Below are positions 1-6,703 of a stretch of DNA of 45,779 nucleotides, one piece after another. A program made the position numbers and the translations under genes. Origin of the DNA: Rhodoplanes sp. (GTDB lineage Bacteria > Pseudomonadota > Alphaproteobacteria > Rhizobiales > Xanthobacteraceae); contig NZ_JACAAX010000053.1 in the NCBI RefSeq assembly GCF_013377085.1, positions 1 through 45,779 of the forward strand. Direction: 5' to 3'. The first letter of the stretch is position 1. Each line of letters begins with the position of its first letter. The notes beneath the pieces are model-generated. The model saw only the letters and a list, made by a program, of their open reading frames with translations, had not been told where the DNA came from and made no database searches.

Positions 1-91
1 ACATCGCGGTGCGATGTCCCTCATACGCAAAGGGACATCGCGGTGCGATGTCCCTCATACGCAAAGGGACATCGCGGTGCGATGTCCCTTG
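1..91. repeat. Tandem palindromic repeat, 34-bp period, three copies
   Basis: The motif beginning ACATCGCGGTGCGATGTCCC starts at 1, 35 and 69, so the period is exactly 34 bp. Each full unit is a 23-bp palindrome with 10-bp perfect arms (GGGACATCGC / GCGATGTCCC) around a GGT loop, followed by an 11-bp linker TCATACGCAAA. The two visible linkers are identical, so this is a tandem repeat and not a CRISPR array. The array is cut by the window start, so the true copy number is unknown. Each unit could form a strong hairpin in DNA or RNA. Confidence 0.9.
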
Positions 92-300
92 GTCCCCGCC
101 GCCCGGAGCTGACCCGCAACCACCGTCGGCTTTCGCCTGGGGCTCGGGTCGGTTCGGACAGCGGGTCGAACAAAATAATACCGCCGAACTGCAGTCCGCA
201 CAGCCGCGGTTTCACGGAGGGGGTTTTGCGGACCTCGTTCGAAAATTGTCTCACGGCAATAAAAACGCGGCTGTCGACAAGATTACAAACAACATGAGAA
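92..300. other. Non-coding stretch without recognised content
   Basis: No reading frame here looks like a conserved protein on either strand, and no RNA gene is recognisable. The segment becomes more AT-rich from about 240 to 300, just before the hairpin at 301-333. It may hold the end of a transcript entering from the left, or a promoter, but nothing can be assigned. Confidence 0.4.
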
Positions 301-333
301 GCGGGCTGCTCCGGCTAACCCGGAGCAGCCCGC
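301..333 (-). terminator. Hairpin terminator after the small cysteine-protein gene
   Basis: A perfect 14-bp stem (arms GCGGGCTGCTCCGG and CCGGAGCAGCCCGC) closes a 5-nt loop. Read on the minus strand it lies 15 bases past the stop codon of the 349-564 gene and is followed by a T-rich stretch (TTCTCATGTTGTTT). Position, stem strength and downstream T richness fit a Rho-independent terminator, although the T run is not continuous. Confidence 0.75.
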
Positions 334-348
334 GCTTGTGTCGACAGA

Positions 349-564
349 TCACGCGACCTGCAGGCCGTCCCGGCCGCCGCGCGCGGGCTTGACCGGCTCG
401 GCCACCCAGGCCTCCTTGGCGAACCACTCGTGCGTGACCCGGCAGTGCGGGCAGAATGTTCGGCTGAAGAAGACCGGCATCGCAGCGAACGCCTCACGGC
501 TCACAGGAATGTCGGTCGAGATGGCTCGCCCGGTCTCGGGGCAACGGATCATCAGCCTGCTCAT
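349..564 (-). CDS. Small cysteine-containing hypothetical protein (71 aa)
   Basis: The predicted 71-residue protein starts MSRLMIRCPETG. It carries one Cys near the N-terminus (C8, in RCPETG) and a CPHC motif (C38, C41, in FCPHCRVTHEW), a layout that suggests a small metal-binding or zinc-ribbon-like fold. Similar short proteins with a CPETG...CPHC pattern occur widely in Hyphomicrobiales as uncharacterised proteins; I know of no assigned function. The start at 564 is supported by an AAAGGA ribosome-binding site about 6 bases upstream, and a strong hairpin follows the stop. The C-terminus is basic and glycine-rich. Longer frames through this locus are read-through artefacts of high GC. Confidence 0.75.
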   Translation of the reverse strand: MSRLMIRCPETGRAISTDIPVSREAFAAMPVFFSRTFCPHCRVTHEWFAKEAWVAEPVKPARGGRDGLQVA

Positions 565-975
565 CGCGAATCCTTTGTCTTGCGGGGGAAGCGACCAAGT
601 ACACGGCGCTTGCGAAGGAGAGACGAAAACCCCGTGACCATTTCGCGGCGTTGCGGCGGCAGGTGGCAGACGCCCCGATCGACACGGCGCGGCAGCAACG
701 CCGCGCCGCGCCGGTGGCGCATCGATCATCGCCTTCATGGGTCGACAGGAATGACGGCGAAGCACCTGACGCGACCCGCCCGGTCGTGAGAACCGCGACC
801 GAAAGAAGGCTCGGTTGCGCTGCTCGTGTGACGGCGCGCGGATCCGCGCGAGAAAGTGAGCGCCGGAAGCCTCGCCGAGACACCACGACGCGCGGCGGCG
901 GCGACACCGAACTTTGTTCGATGCCTGCGCCGGCGGTAGAGTCGTTCGCGACTCGACTCCCTGCGAGGTGATGCC
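565..975. other. Intergenic stretch with no recognised gene
   Basis: About 410 bases lie between the divergent small cysteine-protein gene and the deformylase-like gene. Open frames exist on both strands but their translations are Arg/Pro/Ala-rich and resemble no family. The promoters of both flanking genes should be here; I cannot single out convincing -35/-10 boxes. Confidence 0.4.
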
Positions 976-1473
976 GTGACGGTGCGGCCGATCGTAAAAT
1001 TCCCAGATTCGCGGCTTCGTGCCCGTGCCACGGATGTCGAAGCGTTCGACGACGATCTCCGCATTCTCGCGGCCGATCTCACCGACACCATGCGGGCGGC
1101 GCCCGGCATCGGCATCACGGCGCCCCATGTCGGCGTCCTGCAGCGCGTCGTGGTGCTCGAGCTGTCGGCCGCCGACGGCGTTCGCATCTACGTCAATCCG
1201 GTGATCCTGTGGTCGTCGCCGGAGACACGTCCGTACATGGAAGGCAGCGTCTCCATGCCGGGCGTCAGCGAGGAGATCGAGCGGCCGGTCCGCGTAAAAG
1301 TGCGCTGGCAGGACCTCGACGGCGCCTCGCGGACCGAGGAGGCCGATGGCCTCCTCGCCGTATGCCTGCAGCACGAGATCGATCAGCTCGACGGGCGCTT
1401 CTGGATCGACCGACTGTCGCGGCTGAAGCGCGAGCGCGTCGTCAAGCGATACGAGAAGCTGCAGAAGCGCTGA
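976..1473 (+). CDS. Peptide deformylase-like protein with altered metal-site motifs
   Basis: The 165-residue protein has the overall length and motif order of polypeptide deformylase, the metalloenzyme that removes the formyl group from nascent N-termini. Motif 1 (GxGLAAPQ) is GIGITAPH at 44-51, motif 2 (EGCLS) is EGSVS at 89-93, and motif 3 (HEIDH) is HEIDQ at 133-137. Two of the three metal ligands are therefore changed: Cys to Ser at 91 and the second His to Gln at 137. The catalytic Glu134 is kept. The motif-1 Gln, which stabilises the oxyanion, is His51. The fold is probably retained, but ordinary Fe/Zn deformylase activity is doubtful. It stands alone, without fmt, so it is likely an extra paralogue and not the housekeeping enzyme. 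The C-terminal helix is strongly basic. Confidence 0.85.
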   Translation: MTVRPIVKFPDSRLRARATDVEAFDDDLRILAADLTDTMRAAPGIGITAPHVGVLQRVVVLELSAADGVRIYVNPVILWSSPETRPYMEGSVSMPGVSEEIERPVRVKVRWQDLDGASRTEEADGLLAVCLQHEIDQLDGRFWIDRLSRLKRERVVKRYEKLQKR

Positions 1474-1631
1474 CGCGGACACAGCCAGGCGATGCATCCG
1501 TCGGAGACGATCATCCGGCCGTGCGAACGCCGGCCAGCCATTCGCCCCCGCCGTGTTGACCCGACCGGATGCCGGACTATGGTGCGGCGCACCGCAACCG
1601 ATGCGCGGCACCCGTCACCCGGATCTCCGAC

Positions 1632-2135
1632 ATGGACTACCTCTCGCCCGCTCAGTTGGCCGGATACGTCGCGTTCGTCTTCGGAATCGCCGCTTTTTCG
1701 CAGAAGGTGGATCGCCGCCTGAAGGTCCTCAACGGGGCCCAGTGCGTCGCCTACGCGCTGCATTTCATGCTGCTCGGCAACGTCCCGGCGTCGGCGATCT
1801 CGGCCGTCGCGGCGGCTCGCTCGTTTCTCGCTTTGCGCTTTTCCTCGCCGCTGCTGGCGGGCGCGATCGTCGCCGTCAATCTGGCGATCGGCGCCCAGGT
1901 CGTGACGAGCTGGACCGGCTGGCTGCCGGTCGCGGCCTCGAGCCTGGGGACGGTCGCGTTCGTCATGATGCGCGGCATCCCGATGCGGGTCGTGATGCTG
2001 ATCTGCTGCCTGATGTGGCTCGCCAACAACATCCTGTCCGGGTCGATCGGCGGCACCATGCTCGAGAGCGCCATCGCGCTCGCCATGATCTCGACCATCG
2101 TCCGCATGGCGAGGACGCCGGCGCCGGCGACGTGA
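1632..2135 (+). CDS. YgjV-family inner-membrane protein
   Basis: The 167-residue product is almost entirely hydrophobic, with about five or six predicted membrane helices. The N-terminal segment (LAGYVAFVFGIAAFSQKVDRRLK...) followed by ALHFMLLG and a small-residue-rich SAVAAARSF segment resembles the bacterial YgjV inner-membrane family, whose role is unknown. I chose the ATG at 1632 (MDYLSPAQL) over an upstream in-frame ATG at 1569, because the first 21 residues of the longer form are polar and unlike the family. The gene stands alone between the deformylase-like gene and a repeat element. Confidence 0.75.
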   Translation: MDYLSPAQLAGYVAFVFGIAAFSQKVDRRLKVLNGAQCVAYALHFMLLGNVPASAISAVAAARSFLALRFSSPLLAGAIVAVNLAIGAQVVTSWTGWLPVAASSLGTVAFVMMRGIPMRVVMLICCLMWLANNILSGSIGGTMLESAIALAMISTIVRMARTPAPAT

Positions 2136-2190
2136 CGCCTGATGCCAGTCTTCGTCGGCTTCGGCCTTCATCGTCATCGCCGGGCCTTGA

Positions 2191-2383
2191 CCCCATAGGC
2201 GCTGACTTGACGAGTGAGGCGATGTCCCCCGGTCTTGGTCGTTCCGGGGCGCGGCCGGCAGGCCGCGAGCCCGGAACCCATAACCCCGGTCTGTGTGTAT
2301 GGATTCCGGGCTCGCCGCTGCGCGGCGCCCCGGAATGACGGAGAATTGGCGGCTCGCAGAACCTTGACTTAGCGCCTATGGGG
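2191..2383. repeat. Nested inverted-repeat element (outer 13-bp arms, inner palindromic repeat)
   Basis: Outer arms CCCCATAGGCGCT (2191-2203) and AGCGCCTATGGGG (2371-2383) are perfect reverse complements. They enclose a second imperfect palindrome (2239-2339) running from GTTCCGGGGCGCG to GCGCCCCGGAATGAC. The inner palindrome recurs at 29607-29728 and 37129-37229; the outer arms were seen only here. No coding capacity is evident. Inner elements of this type are common between genes in Bradyrhizobium-like genomes. The nesting looks like one repeat inserted inside another, or a small non-autonomous element. Confidence 0.8.
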
Positions 2384-2515
2384 GCATGACCCGGCAATCC
2401 ATCGAACTTCGAAAGAAGATCTTTTCAGGCGATGGATGCGCGGGTCGATCCGGCGCATGACGAGTCGGAGCTTGTGAAGACTGGAATGAAGCGACGCGCC
2501 GCGCCGACCGGGTGT

Positions 2516-2878
2516 TCAGCGCAGCGTCGTCTCGTACGCCTCGGGCTTGAAGCCGACCAGCAGCGTGGCGCCGGTATCGAGCACCGGGCGCTTGATCATC
2601 GACGGCTGCGCCAGCATCAGGCCGATGGCCTTCGCTTCGGTCAGGCCGATCTTGTCGGCGTCGGGCAGCTTGCGGAACGTCGTGCCGGCGCGGTTGAGCA
2701 GCGTTTCCCAGCCGACCGTCGCGGCCCAGCCGGCGAGCGTCGCGCGATCGATGCCCTTCGCCTTGTAGTCGTGGAACGCGTAGGCGACGCCGCGCCGGTC
2801 GAGCCAGGCACGCGCCTTCTTCATCGTCTCGCACGCCTTGATGCCGTAGAGCGTGATGGGTCGCGATATGCCGGCCAT
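2516..2878 (-). CDS. YffB/ArsC-family thioredoxin-fold protein
   Basis: The 120-residue protein begins MAGISRPITLYGIKACETMKK. The ITLYGIKxCxTxKKAR signature at residues 8-23 and the length are typical of the ArsC/Spx/YffB family (thioredoxin fold, one active Cys). KRPVLDTG and LLVGFKPEAYE near the C-terminus also match YffB. YffB members are not proven arsenate reductases, so I do not call it arsC. The ATG at 2878 has a GAGG motif 9 bases upstream. An alternative ATG at 2896 overlaps the stop of the upstream HxlR gene (ATGA) and would add six residues. Either way the two genes are tightly linked and probably co-transcribed. Confidence 0.8.
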   Translation of the reverse strand: MAGISRPITLYGIKACETMKKARAWLDRRGVAYAFHDYKAKGIDRATLAGWAATVGWETLLNRAGTTFRKLPDADKIGLTEAKAIGLMLAQPSMIKRPVLDTGATLLVGFKPEAYETTLR

Positions 2879-2892
2879 GGACCCCGACCTCG

Positions 2893-3318
2893 TCATGCGA
2901 CGGCGCGCTTCGGCGAGTGCGCGGAACGCTTCGGCGGCGTGCCGGCCCCCTTCGCCACGGCACCTTTCGCCACGGCACCTTTCACCACGACATGGGCGTC
3001 ACCCCACGCCTTCAGCGCGCGGATGACCGGCTCCAGGCTGCGGCCACGCGCCGACAGCCGGTATTCCACCTTGGGCGGAATCTCCGGATAGATCTTTCGC
3101 AGGACGAAGCCGTCCGCCTCCAATTCGCGGAGCTGGCTGGTGAGCATGCGCTGGGTGACGTTGGGAAGCCGGCGCCGCATCTCGTTGAAGCGCAGCACCT
3201 CCTCCTCGAACAGGTGATAGAGCACGAGCCCCTTCCACTTGCCGCCGATGAGGGCGAGCGTCGCCTCCACCGGACAGCCCGGACTGCAGTCCAGCGACAC
3301 GTGATGGATGCGCGGCAT
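2893..3318 (-). CDS. HxlR-family transcriptional regulator
   Basis: The 141-residue winged-helix protein contains the HxlR core: Cys-containing N-terminus (LDCSPGCPVEATLALIGGKWK, residues 9-29), recognition region (RRRLPNVTQRMLTSQLRELEADGFVLRK) and wing (PPKVEYRLSARGRSLEPVI). HxlR proteins commonly sense electrophiles or redox stress through the N-terminal Cys and repress a divergent oxidoreductase. Here the divergent neighbour is a quinone-oxidoreductase-like gene, which fits that model. The tail after residue 110 is an Ala/Lys/Gly extension with a tandem AVAKG repeat, encoded by two identical 15-bp units at 2951-2980. Transcription probably continues into the YffB-like gene. Confidence 0.9.
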   Translation of the reverse strand: MPRIHHVSLDCSPGCPVEATLALIGGKWKGLVLYHLFEEEVLRFNEMRRRLPNVTQRMLTSQLRELEADGFVLRKIYPEIPPKVEYRLSARGRSLEPVIRALKAWGDAHVVVKGAVAKGAVAKGAGTPPKRSAHSPKRAVA

Positions 3319-3428
3319 GGCGGGCTCCCGACGGTATACTTTTCGACACTATGGGCAATTTATGTGCGTTCTTGCGGGCAGGATCAATAGGTGTCACATC
3401 GTCGCCACCATCGAGCAGGAGATGCACC
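3319..3428. promoter_or_regulatory. Divergent promoter region between HxlR and dehydrogenase
   Basis: This 110-bp gap separates divergent genes and is more AT-rich around 3331-3367 (GTATACTTTTCGACACTATG followed by GGCAATTTATG). It is the obvious place for both promoters and an HxlR operator. I cannot define the exact operator by eye. An AGGAGA ribosome-binding site at about 3417-3422 precedes the dehydrogenase ATG. Confidence 0.5.
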
Positions 3429-4442
3429 ATGCGCGCGATCGTCTCGAACAAACCCGCCCCGATCGAGAGCCCGGAGGCTCTGGTCGACATCGAGCTGCCG
3501 CGTCCGGTTCCGGGACCGCGGGACCTGCTGGTGAAGATCGAGGCCATCTCGGTCAATCCGGTCGACACCAAGGTGCGCCTCCGCCCCCGCGCGTCCGCCG
3601 GGCCGCTGGTCCTCGGCTGGGACGCCGCGGGCGTCGTGGTCGGCGTCGGCGCCGAGGTGGTGCGCTTCAAGGAGGGTGACCAGGTCTTCTATGCGGGCGA
3701 CATCACGCGCCCCGGCACCAACGCCGAGTTTCACGTCGTCGACGAGCGGATCGTCGGGCACAAGCCGCGCTCGCTCGGCTGGGCCGAGGCGGCGGCGCTG
3801 CCGCTGACCTCGATCACGGCCTGGGAAATGCTGTTCGACCGGCTCGACGTGAAACGGCCCGTGCCCGGCGCCTCCGGCATCCTGATCATCGGCGGCGCCG
3901 GCGGAGTCGCGTCGATCGCCGTCCAGCTCGCCCGCCGGCTGACCGACCTCGGCGTGATCGCCACCGCGTCGCGGCCGGAGACCCGCGCCTGGATCGCCGA
4001 GCTCGGCGCCCACCACGTGCTCGACCATTCGCGGCCGCTGTCCGAACAGATCGCCGCCGCCGGGCTCGCGCCTCCGGGCTTCGTCTTCTCGACCACCCAC
4101 ACGGATGCCCATATCCGCGACATCGTCGCGCTGATCGCGCCGCAAGGGCGCTTCGGCCTGATCGACGATCCGCCGACGCTCGACATCATGCCGTTCAAGC
4201 GCAAGGCCGTGTCGGCGCATTGGGAGTCGATGTTCACGCGACCGATTTTCTCCACCGCCGACATCGACCAGCAGGGCGTGCTGCTCGACGAGGTGGCGCG
4301 CCTGGTCGACGCCGGCACGCTGCGGACCACGCTGGCCGAACGGTTCGGAACCATCGACGCCGCAAACCTGCGGCGGGCTCACGCCCTGCTCGAGAGCGGC
4401 CAGGCGCGCGGCAAGATCGTGCTCGAAGGCTTTCCGGCCTGA
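3429..4442 (+). CDS. Zinc-type alcohol dehydrogenase-like / quinone oxidoreductase (MDR superfamily)
   Basis: The 337-residue protein is a medium-chain dehydrogenase/reductase without the structural-zinc cysteines. It has an N-terminal GroES-like domain (SVNPVDTKVR, then GWDAAGVVVGVGAEV) and a Rossmann domain with the NADPH loop IIGGAGGVASIAVQLAR around residues 156-172. Members of this subfamily reduce quinones, enones or aldehydes. I chose the ATG at 3429 because AGGAGA lies just upstream and the N-terminus (MRAIVSNKPAP) is typical; an upstream in-frame start at 3351 would add a non-conserved 26-residue leader. It is divergent from an HxlR gene, so a role in electrophile or quinone detoxification is inferred. 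It converges on the ketosynthase gene with a 15-bp gap. Confidence 0.88.
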   Translation: MRAIVSNKPAPIESPEALVDIELPRPVPGPRDLLVKIEAISVNPVDTKVRLRPRASAGPLVLGWDAAGVVVGVGAEVVRFKEGDQVFYAGDITRPGTNAEFHVVDERIVGHKPRSLGWAEAAALPLTSITAWEMLFDRLDVKRPVPGASGILIIGGAGGVASIAVQLARRLTDLGVIATASRPETRAWIAELGAHHVLDHSRPLSEQIAAAGLAPPGFVFSTTHTDAHIRDIVALIAPQGRFGLIDDPPTLDIMPFKRKAVSAHWESMFTRPIFSTADIDQQGVLLDEVARLVDAGTLRTTLAERFGTIDAANLRRAHALLESGQARGKIVLEGFPA

Positions 4443-4457
4443 TCGCGGCCACGGCCG

Positions 4458-5720
4458 TCAGTTCCAGCGACGGAACACGACGCTGGCATTGACGCCGCCG
4501 AAACCGAGGCCGTTGGAGATCGCGTGCTCCATCGGCATGCGCCGCGCTTCGCTCCCGACCAGATCGACACCGTCCGCCGCCTCGTCGGGATGGTCCAGAT
4601 TGAGGGTCGGCGGCGCCACCTGATCGCGCAGCGCCAGGATCGTGAACACGGCTTCCAGCCCACCGGCGGCGCCGAGCAGGTGGCCGGTCGCCGACTTGGT
4701 GGCGCTGACCGCGATGCCGCCGTCGCGGCCGAACAGCGCCGTCACGGCGGCGAGCTCGCCATGATCGCCGACCGGCGTCGAGGTCGCGTGGGCGTTGAGA
4801 TGCTGGATATCGCCCGGCGCCAGCCCGGCCTGCCGCAGCGCCACCGCCATGGCGCGCCGCGCGCCCTCGCCGTCCTCCGGACCCGACGTCATGTGATAGG
4901 CGTCGGCCGTGGTGCCGTACCCCAGAAGCTCGGCGAGCGGCGTGGCGCCGCGGGCGCGCGCATGCTCCAGCGCCTCGATCACCAGGACGCCGGCGCCCTC
5001 CCCCATGACGAAGCCGTCGCGGTCGCGGTCGAACGGCCGCGACGCGTGCGACGGCGTCTCGTTGAAGCCGGTCGACAGCGCCCGGGCAGCCGCGAAGCTG
5101 CCGAGGCTGACGAGATCGATGCAGGCCTCCGCGCCGCCGCACACCGCGACATCCGCCTCGCCGGCGCGGACGAGCCGTGCGGCGTCGCCGATCGCCTGGA
5201 CGCCCGCCGCGCAGGCCGTGACGGGCGCGCCGATCGGCCCCTTGAAGCCGTGCCTCATGGTGACATGGCCGGCCGCGAGATTGGGCAGGAAGGACGGCAC
5301 CGTGAAGGGCGACAGCCGGCGCACGCCGCGCCGATCGGTGGTGCGCACCGCCTCGACGATCGCCGGGAAGCCACCGATGCCCGAGGCGATGATGGTCGCG
5401 GTCCGTTCGGCGGCGTGCGCATCGGCCGGCGCCCAGCCGGCCTGGGTGACCGCCTCGGCCGCGGCGACCAGCGCGAACAGGATGAAGCGATCCATCTTGC
5501 GCTGCTCCTTCGCCGGTGCCCCGAGGCCGGGATCGAAGCCGCCCTCGGCATCCTCCGCCTTGCCGGGCACGATGCCGGCGACCCTGGCCGGCAGCGCCGC
5601 CGCCCAGGCCGGCAGCGCCGCGAGGCCCGAGCGGCCGGCCAGCAGGCGCGACCACGCGGTCTCGACGCCGCAGCCGAGCGGCGACACCACTCCGAGGCCG
5701 GTGACGACGATGCGGCGCAT
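4458..5720 (-). CDS. Beta-ketoacyl-ACP synthase, FabF type
   Basis: The 420-residue protein has the complete thiolase-fold ketosynthase signature: Cys170 in VTACAAG, His311 in NAHATSTPVGD, Lys342 in ATKSATGH and His347. Length and the DRDRDGFVMGEGAGVLVIE block match FabF (KAS II), which condenses malonyl-ACP with an acyl-ACP. It lies 6 bp downstream of an HxlR regulator on the same strand, with no acyl-carrier protein, fabG or mabA beside it. It is therefore more likely a regulated accessory ketosynthase than the essential fabF, which usually follows acpP. I leave the gene symbol open for that reason. A role in a specialised lipid or stress-adapted fatty acid is inference. Confidence 0.9.
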   Translation of the reverse strand: MRRIVVTGLGVVSPLGCGVETAWSRLLAGRSGLAALPAWAAALPARVAGIVPGKAEDAEGGFDPGLGAPAKEQRKMDRFILFALVAAAEAVTQAGWAPADAHAAERTATIIASGIGGFPAIVEAVRTTDRRGVRRLSPFTVPSFLPNLAAGHVTMRHGFKGPIGAPVTACAAGVQAIGDAARLVRAGEADVAVCGGAEACIDLVSLGSFAAARALSTGFNETPSHASRPFDRDRDGFVMGEGAGVLVIEALEHARARGATPLAELLGYGTTADAYHMTSGPEDGEGARRAMAVALRQAGLAPGDIQHLNAHATSTPVGDHGELAAVTALFGRDGGIAVSATKSATGHLLGAAGGLEAVFTILALRDQVAPPTLNLDHPDEAADGVDLVGSEARRMPMEHAISNGLGFGGVNASVVFRRWN

Positions 5721-5726
5721 GGCGAT

Positions 5727-6272
5727 CTATCCTTCTGCGGGGATCGGTTCTGCGGGGGAGGGGTCCGGGCGCAGCGCCCGGATGGTGGCGAGGCGCTCGC
5801 GCATCTTTCGGCTGGCGCGCGGGCCGGGAACGAGCGCGACATTTTGGGGCGTCAGCAGCATGAGGCTCGCGGCGTCGACCACGATCGGATCGAGCGGCCG
5901 CGCGGTGTCGTGGTCGGCGAGCAGGAGGCGCTTGCCGTCCGGCGTGAGGTGCTTGTTGCCCCAGGCGAACATCGCCACCAGGACCGGGAAGAAGTCGCGG
6001 CCCTTCTCGGTGAGGACGTAGTCGTGGCGCGGCGGCCGCTCGCTGTAGCGGCGGCGCGCGAACAGCCCGGCCTCGGTGAGATGCGCGAGGCGGCGCGACA
6101 GCATGTTCGGCGCGATGCCGAGGCTCTTCTGGAACTCGTCGAAGCGCGTGAAGCCCTGGAAGGCGTCGCGCAGGATGAGGATGCTCCACCACTCGCCGAC
6201 GCATTCGATCGCGCGGGCGGCCGGGCATTCCGGGCTCGCTTGCTTTTTCGGCTGCGGTGTCTTGGCTCGCAT
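5727..6272 (-). CDS. HxlR-family transcriptional regulator
   Basis: The 181-residue protein carries the HxlR winged helix: PECPAARAIECVGEWWSILILRDAFQG (residues about 14-40, written here in two parts of the domain) followed by FDEFQKSLGIAPNMLSRRL and LTEAGLFARRRYSERPPRHDY. Two Cys residues precede and enter the first helix. The C-terminal 70 residues extend beyond a minimal HxlR and contain an Arg/Pro-rich end. It probably forms an operon with the FabF-type gene 6 bp downstream and may control it. An inverted repeat overlapping its own promoter region (6279-6298) suggests autoregulation. Confidence 0.9.
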   Translation of the reverse strand: MRAKTPQPKKQASPECPAARAIECVGEWWSILILRDAFQGFTRFDEFQKSLGIAPNMLSRRLAHLTEAGLFARRRYSERPPRHDYVLTEKGRDFFPVLVAMFAWGNKHLTPDGKRLLLADHDTARPLDPIVVDAASLMLLTPQNVALVPGPRASRKMRERLATIRALRPDPSPAEPIPAEG

Positions 6273-6278
6273 GGCGAC

Positions 6279-6298
6279 AGTGATCTAGCTTTGTCACT
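6279..6298. promoter_or_regulatory. Candidate HxlR operator (AGTGA-N10-TCACT)
   Basis: Immediately upstream of the HxlR start codon the sequence has arms AGTGA (6279-6283) and TCACT (6294-6298) separated by 10 bases, in the first AT-rich pocket of the intergenic region. Position and dyad symmetry fit an autoregulatory site; the spacing is compatible with a dimeric winged-helix protein. This is by eye only. Confidence 0.4.
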
Positions 6299-6703
6299 AT
6301 TGTTTTGCAAGTTACTTCGATCCGCCCGACCTTCAGGGCAGCCCCGCCGCCGACTCGCCCACGAGGGCGCCCGAAGCCGTCGATGCTCGTCCTGGTCGAA
6401 CCGGCGCCGCCGCACCATCGTCCCTGCCCGGTTCCCGTTCGTTCGTCGCACCCTCAGCATCGACCTGTGCGCCTGACCGAGCGTCCCGGTACGGCGGTGC
6501 CCACTCCCTGCCCTTATCGGCGGCAAAACTCGTTTGACGCTTCCCAGCGGTTCCGTGCTCGTGGCACATCGAGGGGCCGGGGCGGACGTGTCCGGCGATG
6601 TCCGGCCGCCACCGCCGGCAGGCGACCGGAACCTCCCGTGACGGCGACCCCGCCGTGCCGGTCGGCCCGGACGACGATCGGAGAGCGAGCGAGGCCACCC
6701 GGA
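6299..6703. other. Intergenic stretch ahead of the antiporter
   Basis: About 400 bases lie between the HxlR promoter and the antiporter start. The antiporter frame stays open upstream to 6305, but the translated leader is Arg/Pro-rich and unlike a transporter N-terminus, so I treat it as non-coding. No other gene is recognisable. Confidence 0.4.

Noticed and set aside
1-91. CRISPR array
   Set aside because: The repeats are palindromic and evenly spaced, but the 11-bp linkers are identical and far too short to be spacers.
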